A DNA stretch of 7,611 nucleotides from CAYTRS01 sp964440305 (GCA_964440305.1 CAYTRS010000030.1:1-7611), one strand, 5' to 3'; positions 1-5,675 are shown, counted from the first letter of the stretch. Numbers and translations: made by a program. Notes: generated from the sequence alone by a model not told the origin.

Positions 1-965
1 ACTTTTTCGTCAATGTTGACATCTATTTTTACGGGAAAATTGGATCTGTCAAACCAATGAACCATCATGGAAAAGTCAATTATGTTAACGCGGTAATCTT
101 CATTGAAATCCACTTTTTTGTAGCCTTTGGCTAAAGCGCTTTCCGATTCGGAATCCTCGCTTATCTCAAAAGAAACTTCTTCTCCGTATTCGCTTGACTG
201 GCCGCTGATTGTGGCTTTTGCATAAATCCAATAATCATCTTCGTCAAAATCATCCGTGTCCAAATCATAGGAATAATAGCCATTGCTTCCCGCGGTTGCG
301 CCGAAAGACCAGCTTTCTTTTTCGGAAAACAAATAAATCGTTATTGCTGACAACGGCACGGCTTGACCGGAAAAAGTCATTTCCTCTCCCTTTTCAACCT
401 CGTCATCATCAGTTTCCAGTGTGGGGGGGATGATAATGCCGGAAATTTCTTCAATCTCGTCTTTGGTTATCTCCTTTCTATATGTGACGGTTTTGGATTT
501 GTTTCCATTGCTGTCATAGGCATAAACCGCGAAAGTATAAGAACCGACTATCAAATTGGAGAGAGTGGTCTCAAAATTTCCATTGGAATCCGAAGCGGTC
601 GTAGCCGCGATTTGGCCGTCCTTCAAAATTTTAACCGCGCTTGAAGGATAAGCTTTTCCGGAAAAAACGGCGCTGCCTTCATCCGGGCCAAAATTTACGC
701 ATTCGGAAACATCAAAATCACATCCTATACCGCAACTCAAAGTGCCCCCGTCATATCCGAGGCTTAGGCAAGTTTGTCCGTCCAAAGCTGAACCGTCGCA
801 ATTTTCGCCGTATTCAACTATGTTATTGCCGCATATTCCCACAGCTACCGTGGCTGTTATGGTGCCTGTGGAAGCCGACTCAACGGATAAGGGTAAACTG
901 AAAAAAATGTATGTTATTGCAAAGGCTAATAATACGCCAAAAAATATATTGCCAACCCGTTTCAT
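1..965 (-). CDS. Secreted Cys-rich / Ig-like protein with C-terminal dockerin (3'-partial)
   Basis: The frame opens with ATG at 965 and stays open to the left edge, giving 321 complete codons with the C-terminus missing. Residues 1-31 form a signal peptide (MKRVGNIFFGVLLAFAITY, then SVES-A). Residues 45-89 are a cysteine-rich segment of the form CGNNIVEYGENCDG...TCxSLGYDGGTLSC...C...C, a pattern known from cysteine-rich repeats of myxobacterial and Patescibacteria surface proteins. Residues about 97-165 and 190-270 read as two beta-sandwich (Ig/big-like) domains; each contains a G-x-A-x-P motif (GKAYPSSAVKI, GQAVPLSAITI) and an SNGx[FY] turn. Residues 286-297 (DFNEDYRVNIID) are a textbook dockerin type I calcium loop, and a second one (DVNIDEKV) starts at the window edge. 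The gene follows the 986-1714 gene by 20 nt, so the two are probably co-transcribed. No SD is visible. Role: cell-surface protein, perhaps docking to a cohesin partner not seen here. Domain reading is confident; function is not. Confidence 0.85.
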   Translation of the reverse strand, partial: MKRVGNIFFGVLLAFAITYIFFSLPLSVESASTGTITATVAVGICGNNIVEYGENCDGSALDGQTCLSLGYDGGTLSCGIGCDFDVSECVNFGPDEGSAVFSGKAYPSSAVKILKDGQIAATTASDSNGNFETTLSNLIVGSYTFAVYAYDSNGNKSKTVTYRKEITKDEIEEISGIIIPPTLETDDDEVEKGEEMTFSGQAVPLSAITIYLFSEKESWSFGATAGSNGYYSYDLDTDDFDEDDYWIYAKATISGQSSEYGEEVSFEISEDSESESALAKGYKKVDFNEDYRVNIIDFSMMVHWFDRSNFPVKIDVNIDEK

Positions 966-985
966 TGAATCTTATTTTTACATTT

Positions 986-1714
986 TTATTTTTCACTTTT
1001 CTCATCATTCAGTTTCGCTTCTTTTTCCTTATTTACTTTTAAGCTTTCCCTGTAAGACTTGAAGTCCAATTCCTCCGCCAATTCTTGCGGACTTTTTTCA
1101 TCTTTTCTTTTTAAGTTAATGCCGAAATTGAAAGAAAAATACCTTCTGAAAAGGGTTATAAGAATGCTCATCAAAGCCACGGCAAGAACAATATACGACC
1201 AAGGAGCGTTGTTTTTTATGATGGCGATAATCCGATAATAAACGCCTTGGAATATATTAGCAGGCGCAACAGTAAAATACAGTTTGGCAGCCGCTCCAAT
1301 TCCAATGGTTGCCCCTCCCGCTGTATTATTTATTTGCATTGGAAAACCTCGCAAATAAGCAAAATAGTCCGCTGGAACAGTCTTTATGGGAATATTTAAT
1401 TGCACTTGGACAATTTGAGATTGTCCCGCTTCCAAATGGAAAGTACTAGGAGAAAAAACAAACCATTCCTTAGGAGGCGACATTCTTGGCTGGTCTCCCT
1501 TATATTCCACTGAAACGCTAAAACCCGAGGGTTCATCTCCGGTGTTAATTACCGTTAAAGACGGCAAGTTATACAAACCTCCCGGCTTCAACGGTTTATC
1601 CATTTCAATCTTTCCCGTTCCTACTCCTACTCCCAATTTAGCATTACTTTTCAGAGGAGCCAGTATTACCAATATAATTGAAAGGAGAACAAACAACCTT
1701 AAAAATTTTTGCAT
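986..1714 (-). CDS. Membrane-anchored Ig-like ectodomain protein (DUF916-like, tentative)
   Basis: This 242-residue protein starts at ATG 1714. Residues 1-25 are a signal peptide (MQKFLRLFVLLSIILVILAP...SNA). Residues about 30-150 form an extracytoplasmic beta domain with the pattern LKPGGLYNLPSLTVINTGDEP, then WFVFSPSTFHLEAGQSQIVQVQL and PADYFAYL. That order (PG-x(n)-L-x-V-x-NTG, then S-P-x(n)-L-x-x-G-x-S-x-x-V) is typical of Ig-like NEW1/DUF916 domains, which in Firmicutes belong to WxL-interacting proteins. A single TM helix spans about residues 172-190 and is followed by an RR-containing, Lys/Glu-rich cytoplasmic tail of about 50 residues (LKRKDEKSPQELAEELDF). Topology is therefore ectodomain out, tail in. 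It lies 72 nt after the small secreted beta-domain gene and 20 nt before the dockerin gene, which suggests it anchors or presents its secreted neighbours. The DUF916 assignment rests on pattern resemblance only. Confidence 0.85.
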   Translation of the reverse strand: MQKFLRLFVLLSIILVILAPLKSNAKLGVGVGTGKIEMDKPLKPGGLYNLPSLTVINTGDEPSGFSVSVEYKGDQPRMSPPKEWFVFSPSTFHLEAGQSQIVQVQLNIPIKTVPADYFAYLRGFPMQINNTAGGATIGIGAAAKLYFTVAPANIFQGVYYRIIAIIKNNAPWSYIVLAVALMSILITLFRRYFSFNFGINLKRKDEKSPQELAEELDFKSYRESLKVNKEKEAKLNDEKSEK

Positions 1715-1741
1715 TCAATTGAATAAGCAGACTTAAAAACT

Positions 1742-1771
1742 TTATAATCCAATATAACCTGAGCTTTTCAA
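1742..1771 (-). promoter_or_regulatory. Possible sigma70 promoter for the 1714 gene
   Basis: Reading the minus strand, TTGAAA (1766-1771) is followed after 18 nt by TTATAA (1742-1747), about 28 nt before the ATG at 1714. Two direct copies of AACCTGA (plus strand 1756-1762 and 1773-1779, 17 bp apart) lie in and next to the -35 region. The -10 box is imperfect, so this is a weak call. The gene could equally be read through from 2287. Confidence 0.3.
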
Positions 1772-1786
1772 AAACCTGAAACAATC

Positions 1787-2287
1787 TTAACTGGCAGTGG
1801 CAAGAATGTCAACATTAACGCTCTGCTGACTCACTCCCGCATTTGAAGATGGAACGGTAACTTGAAGATCCAATGCGGTCGTAGCTAAAGGCGCTTTGCC
1901 AGTATCTAAATCCGTATAAGCGTCTTCGTTGAAGGCTGTCCATGTTGGCGTAGCATCGCAAGTCGCAATGCAGGATTTGTGAGCATAAGTAGCGTCTCCG
2001 GTCGCATCTGCCAATTCCCAAGAGGCCGAATCAGTTCCTTGAATTTCAAAATCCACATTCACACTGCCGGTATTGGTTATGGTTTGCGTCTCATCCTCTT
2101 CGTCATTCGTCGTATCGCGCGTCGTTGCAACCGTCCCATAAGTTACATCGCCATCACTCACCGTCATGGCAATAACTGAAGCGGTTACCGTTGCAGTTAC
2201 CTGGCCGTTATCAGCCGCTAAGGCAAATGTTCCGACCAACATTGCCACCAACGAAATAACAGCAACAGAAGAAATCAATTTCTTCAT
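1787..2287 (-). CDS. Small secreted W-x-L beta-domain protein
   Basis: This 166-residue protein starts at ATG 2287. Residues 1-24 form a signal peptide cleaved at ALA|AD. The mature part is a single beta-rich domain, about residues 30-166. It begins VTATVTASVIAMTVSDGDVTYG, continues with an acidic linker (residues 57-66) and TQTITNTGSVNVDF, and then has SASWELA (W90-x-L92), GDATYAH, a C106-x3-C110 pair and TPTW. It ends VTVPSSNAGVSQQ...VDILAT. The same domain forms the C-terminus of the neighbouring protein encoded at 2390-2794, with about 56% identity over the central 70 positions by my hand alignment. The CxxxC pair is conserved and probably forms a disulfide outside the cell. No membrane anchor or sorting signal is present, so the protein is probably released or held by a partner. 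Function is unknown; it resembles surface or pilin-like beta-sandwich proteins that recur in Patescibacteria. Confidence 0.85.
   Translation of the reverse strand: MKKLISSVAVISLVAMLVGTFALAADNGQVTATVTASVIAMTVSDGDVTYGTVATTRDTTNDEEDETQTITNTGSVNVDFEIQGTDSASWELADATGDATYAHKSCIATCDATPTWTAFNEDAYTDLDTGKAPLATTALDLQVTVPSSNAGVSQQSVNVDILATAS
1790..2200 (-). repeat. Stand-alone beta domain, paralogous copy 2
   Basis: Encodes residues 30-166 of the small secreted protein and aligns end to end with the domain at 2390-2794. The main differences are a two-residue longer acidic linker (NDEEDE versus GAEN) and divergence between TPTW and VTVP. Confidence 0.85.
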
Positions 2288-2331
2288 ATTTTTTATATTT
2301 TTTTAATTTTTAAAAACTTTTTATTTACTTT

Positions 2332-2340
2332 ATTTTAGCA
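2332..2340 (-). promoter_or_regulatory. Extended -10 promoter of the 2287 gene
   Basis: The minus strand reads TGCTAAAAT, an extended -10 element (TGn plus TAAAAT, one mismatch to TATAAT). It is preceded by a T-rich stretch with no good -35 box, which extended -10 promoters can tolerate. The inferred start site near 2325 gives a leader of about 38 nt to the ATG at 2287. Confidence 0.4.
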
Positions 2341-2386
2341 CAACTTTAAAAAAAAATAAAACAAGCAAAGTTATCCACAGCACATA

Positions 2387-3540
2387 TCAATGTTGAGTGG
2401 CTAACAGAAAAACATCCACATTTTGCTGGCTTGTTCCCTGATTGGAAGTGGGAACCGTCACTTTCAGATCAAAAGCTTGTGTGCCATCAGGAGCAACATT
2501 GGTTGCCAAAAAATCACTGTCAAATGTCGTTGTCACAGCATTCCAAGTAGGAGTGCCGTCGCAATCACTTGTGCACCATTCGTGCTTATATGTCGCGTCT
2601 CCCGCCGAAGCGCCCAGCGTCCAGTTGGCCGAATTCTGACCTTTAATATCAATATCTACATTCACATTTCCATTATTCCTAACGGTTTGCGTCTGATTTT
2701 CCGCTCCGGTCGTGTCTTTTGAGGTAGCCACAAGCCCGTAGGTAACCGTTCCGCTTCCCGGCTCCAGCGTAATGGAAATGACTGCAGCCAATGTTTCGCC
2801 CACGCCTTCAGCGCTCAAACTGGTTTCATCATTATTTTGATTTCTGGCTTTGACTTTGACTCCATAGGTAGTTCCGCCAGCCAAAGCGGTTCCGCCACTG
2901 CCCAAAACCAACCCATCCAATTGAGCGTCAGTCAGCCAAACTTCTGAAGACACCGGCTCACCCGAACCATTGACCCATTTTTGATACCAATTGGAATCGC
3001 TGGGGCTGGTGCTGCTCACATAAACGGCATAATAAGTCGTCGGGTTTTCCGAAGGATTACTGTTTTCACTATTGGTTAAAGTCAGCGTGCCGACCGTGGC
3101 GCTGCCTAATGTCGGCTGGCCCGGAACATTGGCGGAACTGTAAGTTTCCGAAGCAGCCGAAGCCGTGCCGGTATTTTCCAAGCTGTCTTTGGTTTGAACC
3201 GTATAGCCGTAACATTTGTTCGGATCCAAGCCGGTATCGGTATAGGTGGCGTCAGCCGATTGCCAGCCACTGCTCGTCCCGCCGGTGCCCCCATTGCTGG
3301 CGCAAGCAGAAAAAGCAAAAGAATAACTGATAGTATTGTAGTCATAGCCGGCAGTGGCTTCCATGCTAATCTGGCCGCCGGCATCATTNNNNNNNNNNNN
3401 NNNNNNNNNNNNNNNNNNNNNNNNNNNNNNNNNNNNNNNNNNNNNNNNNNNNNNNNNNNNNNNNNNNNNNNNNNNNNNNNNNNNNNNNAAAAAAATTTTA
3501 AAAATGGTTTTATTTTTATTTTTCTTATAAATCTGGACAT
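2387..3540 (-). CDS. FN3-repeat surface protein with C-terminal W-x-L beta domain, interrupted by assembly gap
   Basis: The solid part is 3388-2387, 333 codons ending in TGA. Counting from the gap, residues 1-90 and 91-198 are two FN3-like segments. The first contains YTDTGLDPNKCYGYTVQTKD and the second has VPGQPTLGS at its start, WLTDAQLDGL and TTYGVKVKARNQN. Residues 199-333 are a beta domain homologous to the whole mature protein at 1787-2287 (VTYG, SANWTL, GDATY, CTSDC, TPTW, VTVPTSN, LLAT). The N-terminus is uncertain because the 100 Ns hide sequence of unknown length. ATG 3540 reads MSRFIRKIKIKPFLKFF, a good signal-peptide start, but lies in a different frame from the downstream part if the gap is taken as exactly 100. 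TTG 3556 is in frame under that assumption. I prefer ATG 3540. Likely secreted and surface-exposed, perhaps adhesive; no enzymatic motif is visible. Confidence 0.75.
2390..2794 (-). repeat. C-terminal beta domain, paralogous copy 1
   Basis: Encodes the last 135 residues of the FN3 protein. Conserved landmarks shared with copy 2 (1790-2200), in the same order, are VTYG, DTT, TQT, NVNVD, SAnW-x-L, GDATY, C-x3-CD, TPTW, VTVP-x-SN and LAT. Homology is clear at protein level and weak at DNA level, so the duplication is old. Confidence 0.85.
3389..3488. other. Assembly gap (100 Ns)
   Basis: Exactly 100 consecutive Ns, the usual placeholder length for a scaffold join of unknown size. It falls inside the 5' part of the FN3 protein gene, so neither the length nor the reading frame across it can be trusted. 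Confidence 0.98.
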
Positions 3541-3592
3541 CTTGATTTTTATTCAAAATTCAATCTTATATTTTGCAAACTTGTTTGGCTTA

Positions 3593-3601
3593 ATTATATC
3601 A
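3593..3601 (-). promoter_or_regulatory. Extended -10 promoter of the FN3 protein gene
   Basis: The minus strand reads TGATATAAT, a perfect extended -10 (TGn plus TATAAT). No convincing -35 box lies 16-18 nt upstream. The inferred start site near 3586 gives a leader of about 46 nt to ATG 3540 or 30 nt to TTG 3556. This supports a gene starting just right of the gap. Confidence 0.55.
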
Positions 3602-3644
3602 TAAAAGCCGGAAGTTTGTTAATATCAAATGTCCGTTTTTAAAA

Positions 3645-3676
3645 TGAAAAAAGGAATGCCTGAGCATTCCCTTTTT
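3645..3676 (-). terminator. Rho-independent terminator after the 4121-3690 gene
   Basis: A perfect 7-bp stem (GGAATGC 3653-3659, GCATTCC 3664-3670) closes a 4-nt loop. It is flanked by an A-run at 3647-3652 and a T-run at 3672-3676. On the minus strand it ends in TTTTTTCATTTT, 14 nt or more past the stop codon at 3690. The symmetric A/T flanks would let it work in both directions, but no plus-strand gene approaches it. Confidence 0.85.
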
Positions 3677-3689
3677 GCAAAAAATAATT

Positions 3690-4121
3690 CTATTGCATTC
3701 TATCGCATTTTCCATCTCCATTGGCATCTACAAAATTTCCCCCTTTATTTTGTCCTCTCTGCGCATTATTCATTCCCTTACCCTGCCCATTTCCGCCGCC
3801 TTGTCCCAATCCAAGTTCTTGGCGAATCTTGTTGGCCTCATCATTTTTCCCTTCTTCCATCAGCCTGTGAGCTTCGGCAAAACGCTGGAAATTGCCTTCA
3901 TTTATAACTTGAGAAACACGTCCTCTTCCATTCATCAGATTTTTCCAAGAATTATAGTCATTGTTGTCAAAAGCTTTTTCCATTTGCTCATGCCTTTCCG
4001 GAGAATAATTCGGGCCGGTTTTACCGGGATCTCCCCGGTAGGCCAACGCCTCCGTTGAATATGAGACCAAGCCTGCAATTGCCAGACCGAGAACTCCCAG
4101 CATTATTCCTTTTTTTGTCAT
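3690..4121 (-). CDS. Small secreted protein with C-terminal D-x-N-x-D-G loop, probable ECF target
   Basis: This 143-residue protein is taken from ATG 4121. An in-frame GTG at 4163 would prepend 14 polar residues to a perfect signal peptide, and it lies at the inferred transcription start, so I reject it. Residues 1-27 are the signal peptide (MTKKGIMLGVLGLAIAGLV...EALA). Residues 28-102 form a helical domain with YRGDPGKTGPNYSPERHEQM, NDYNSWKNLM, GRVSQVINEGNF, FAEAHRLMEEGKNDEANKIR and ELGLG. I know this family as widespread in Patescibacteria but not its function. A Gly/Asn/Gln linker follows (103-126), and the protein ends DANGDGKCDRMQ, a calcium-loop-like motif with the only cysteine of the protein. 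It stands downstream of the sigma/membrane pair with its own ECF-type promoter and a terminator. A periplasmic or surface stress role is plausible by position, like that of CpxP-type targets, but there is no sequence evidence for it. Confidence 0.88.
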   Translation of the reverse strand: MTKKGIMLGVLGLAIAGLVSYSTEALAYRGDPGKTGPNYSPERHEQMEKAFDNNDYNSWKNLMNGRGRVSQVINEGNFQRFAEAHRLMEEGKNDEANKIRQELGLGQGGGNGQGKGMNNAQRGQNKGGNFVDANGDGKCDRMQ

Positions 4122-4168
4122 ATTTTTCAATTTATTAATTATTTGATTATTTGCTGCCAGCACAATAT

Positions 4169-4196
4169 AAAACGAATATGATTATAAAAGTTTTCA
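4169..4196 (-). promoter_or_regulatory. ECF-type promoter of the 4121 gene
   Basis: The minus strand reads TGAAAAC (4190-4196), 15 nt, then CGTTTT (4169-4174). It begins 5 nt past the stop codon of the membrane-protein gene. It matches the element before the sigma gene in both boxes and in spacing, and it resembles TGAAAC-N16-CGTA of SigW-type promoters. The inferred start site near 4162 gives a leader of about 40 nt. A TATAAT (4181-4186) in the spacer could instead serve sigma70, though it lacks a clear -35 box. Confidence 0.55.
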
Positions 4197-4201
4197 ATCC
4201 T

Positions 4202-4945
4202 TTAGTTTCTCCGCATCATGCCATTGCCAAATCCTTTGCCTCTCATTCCCCTGCCTATCCAAGGGCGGATTTCATTTGCCTGAAAATTTTTCCCTTCTTG
4301 CTTTTTGCCTATTATTTTCACGATTTCTCCCCGTGAAACATCAACGGCCGGAAAAATCAAGGCTTCCTTTTCAATTTGAACTTTCCAATTTTCGCCATTC
4401 AAATCCTTAAGCGACAATTTACTGCCGGAAACCGAAGTGATCGTTCCCGCCAGAAATCCCTTTTCCGGCCTCATCCACTGCGATTCCTTTGTGACCACCA
4501 TATGCCTTCCATAGTAGGGAAAATTATTTGACAGAGTTGAATGAAACCTCCCTCCAGCGCCGAAAAGCGACAGGAATATGCTAAATGCCAAAATACTGCC
4601 GGCAATTATTCCAAAAATCTTAAGCCAGCCGTAACGATATCCATTTTCAGTTTTTCTAATTTCAAAAAAAGTTGCTGCCAAAAAGACAACAATTAAAATT
4701 ATCCAAAAATATGGAAGAATTGAAAAAATATACATAAAAATATTTTGGTGCATAAAACGATATAAGTCCCAATCCAAACTGCGCGTGTTTTCGTATGCCG
4801 CCAGAAAGGAAATTGAAGCAAGCATCACCACAATCCCGAATAGCACCCATAGTGCGTATTTTTTCAGCAAATATTTCCACCTTGATTCAGGAATAATATT
4901 TTTTTCCTTTATTTTTTCTATTGTTTCTTGAATTAAATTTTTCAT
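4202..4945 (-). CDS. Three-TM membrane protein with extracytoplasmic C-terminal domain, putative sigma partner
   Basis: This 247-residue protein starts at ATG 4945. Residues 1-29 are a charged cytoplasmic segment (IQETIEKIKEKNIIPESRWK). TM helices lie at about 30-50, 70-94 and 107-129. The basic loop between TM2 and TM3 (RKTENGYRYGWLK) sets the N-terminus inside and the C-terminus outside. Residues about 164-226 form a small beta domain (GTITSVSGSKLSLKDLNGENWKVQI, then RGEIVKIIGKK and NFQANEIRP) that resembles the OB-like DUF5666 repeat. The tail is Gly/Arg/Met-rich (GRGMRGKGFGNGMMRRN). Only 4 nt separate it from the sigma gene, so the two are co-transcribed and perhaps translationally coupled. 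A membrane anti-sigma or sensor role follows from this arrangement. The zinc anti-sigma motif HxxxCxxC is absent, and binding through the short N-terminal segment is a guess. Confidence 0.85.
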   Translation of the reverse strand: MKNLIQETIEKIKEKNIIPESRWKYLLKKYALWVLFGIVVMLASISFLAAYENTRSLDWDLYRFMHQNIFMYIFSILPYFWIILIVVFLAATFFEIRKTENGYRYGWLKIFGIIAGSILAFSIFLSLFGAGGRFHSTLSNNFPYYGRHMVVTKESQWMRPEKGFLAGTITSVSGSKLSLKDLNGENWKVQIEKEALIFPAVDVSRGEIVKIIGKKQEGKNFQANEIRPWIGRGMRGKGFGNGMMRRN

Positions 4946-4949
4946 AAAA

Positions 4950-5531
4950 TTAAAAACAATTAATATTTTGCTTTTTCATCTTTTTAACCAGTATTTCTTT
5001 CCCGCGCCTAATCAACGTTGCCACTGTCCCTTTTGGCTTTTTCAAAATATCCATGATTTCTTCATAATCTTTTTCTTCAATAAAACGCAATACTAAAATT
5101 TCTTTATACATTAAAGGCATTGTCTGGATGCATTTTTTTATTTTTTCCACGCAATCCTTATTCATAATTTCTTTTTCAACGTGAATGCTGGCGATTATTT
5201 TTTCCCATTCATATTCCTCAAGGGCGTTGGTTCGCGGACGGGCATTGATCTTGCGGAAATGGTCAATGGCATGATTGTGCGCGACGCGATATGCCCAGCT
5301 TGAAAATTTGAGATTCTTGTCATATTCGTTCAGTTTCCGGTAAATTTTGATGAAAACTTCCTGCAACAAATCTTCGGTGTCTTCTTTGGAGAGTTGCCCG
5401 ATTCGGCGGATATAGTGAAAAAGCGGTTCCTGATACCGTTCCATCAAAACCCCGAACGATTCAGGATTTTTCTTTGATAATTCAATTAAATCAGCGTCGG
5501 AATAGTCTTTTTTCTCATCCATAAATACCAT
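4950..5531 (-). CDS. ECF-family RNA polymerase sigma factor (sigma70 regions 2 and 4)
   Basis: A 193-residue protein from ATG 5531. An in-frame ATG at 5522 (MDEKK) is an equally good start and would leave a longer leader. Region 2 spans about residues 26-95: SFGVLMERYQEPLFHYIRR, then the core-binding DLLQEVFIKIYRKL, and FSSWAYRVAHNHAIDHFRK for -10 recognition and melting. A linker of about 30 residues is followed by region 4 (about 128-183) with MPLMYKEILVLRFIEEKDYE and a helix-turn-helix ending KPKGTVATLIRRGKEIL. There is no region 1 or 3, and the length is normal for an ECF sigma factor. It heads an operon with the membrane protein 4 nt downstream. A SigW-like element lies directly upstream, which suggests autoregulation. 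The family is certain; the subgroup and signal are not. Confidence 0.95.
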   Translation of the reverse strand: MVFMDEKKDYSDADLIELSKKNPESFGVLMERYQEPLFHYIRRIGQLSKEDTEDLLQEVFIKIYRKLNEYDKNLKFSSWAYRVAHNHAIDHFRKINARPRTNALEEYEWEKIIASIHVEKEIMNKDCVEKIKKCIQTMPLMYKEILVLRFIEEKDYEEIMDILKKPKGTVATLIRRGKEILVKKMKKQNINCF

Positions 5532-5543
5532 GGTAGCATACTT

Positions 5544-5571
5544 AATACGAATTTTGGACTTTTTGTTTTCA
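5544..5571 (-). promoter_or_regulatory. ECF-type (autoregulatory) promoter of the sigma operon
   Basis: The minus strand reads TGAAAAC (5565-5571), 15 nt, then CGTATT (5544-5549). This equals TGAAAA-N16-CGTA, one base from the SigW-type consensus TGAAAC-N16-CGTA. The inferred start site near 5537 would leave only about 6 nt before ATG 5531, or about 15 nt before ATG 5522. A TATAAT further upstream (5590-5595) may add a housekeeping promoter. Confidence 0.55.
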
Positions 5572-5586
5572 CGATTTTGCAGTTTT

Positions 5587-5597
5587 CGTATTATACG
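5587..5597. promoter_or_regulatory. Palindrome over a TATAAT box upstream of the sigma gene
   Basis: The 11-nt perfect palindrome CGTATTATACG contains TATAAT on the minus strand at 5590-5595. It sits between the terminator of the 5676-6902 gene and the ECF-type promoter. It could be an operator on a constitutive sigma-gene promoter. No good -35 box is seen, so this is tentative. Confidence 0.25.
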
Positions 5598-5621
5598 GAG
5601 TCAATGAAAGTTTCCGTTTTG

Positions 5622-5658
5622 GAAAAAATAAAAACAACCCGCCAAATGAGACGGGTTG
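5622..5658 (-). terminator. Rho-independent terminator after the 6902-5676 gene
   Basis: A 7-bp stem (CAACCCG 5635-5641, CGGGTTG 5652-5658) closes a 10-nt loop. On the minus strand it runs straight into TTTTTATTTTTT. It lies 17 nt after the stop codon of the lectin-like gene and insulates it from the sigma operon. Confidence 0.85.
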
Positions 5659-5675
5659 CTTTGCATTTCGAATTT

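Noticed and set aside
209..1062. Plus-strand ORFs of 74-106 codons
   Set aside because: They are antisense to the continuous dockerin-protein frame, and their composition is that of reverse-strand shadows.
1740..1772. TGAAAA box upstream of the 1714 gene as a third ECF promoter
   Set aside because: No CGT follows at 15-16 nt (ATTA instead). The same holds for TGAAAA upstream of the 6902 gene, where ACTA follows.
2371..2379. Perfect DnaA box TTATCCACA between two surface genes
   Set aside because: It is a single 9-mer with no second box, no AT-rich unwinding repeats and no dnaA/dnaN nearby, so chance is the simplest reading.
2288..2386. Long T-run on the minus strand after the FN3 gene as a terminator
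   Set aside because: No GC-containing stem precedes it; only an A/T-only dyad is present, so termination there cannot be supported.
3106..3540. Minus-strand ORF of 144 codons starting at ATG 3540 and running across the gap
   Set aside because: Left of the gap it reads the FN3 gene in the wrong frame, giving Pro/Arg-rich noise. Only its first 17 codons are of interest, as a possible true start of the FN3 gene.
3629..4058. Two overlapping plus-strand ORFs of 92 and 127 codons
   Set aside because: They lie antisense to the terminator and to a well-supported secreted-protein gene, and their translations have no domain-like character.
4122..4163. GTG 4163 as start of the small secreted protein
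   Set aside because: It would put 14 polar residues before an intact signal peptide, and it coincides with the inferred transcription start. ATG 4121 is better.
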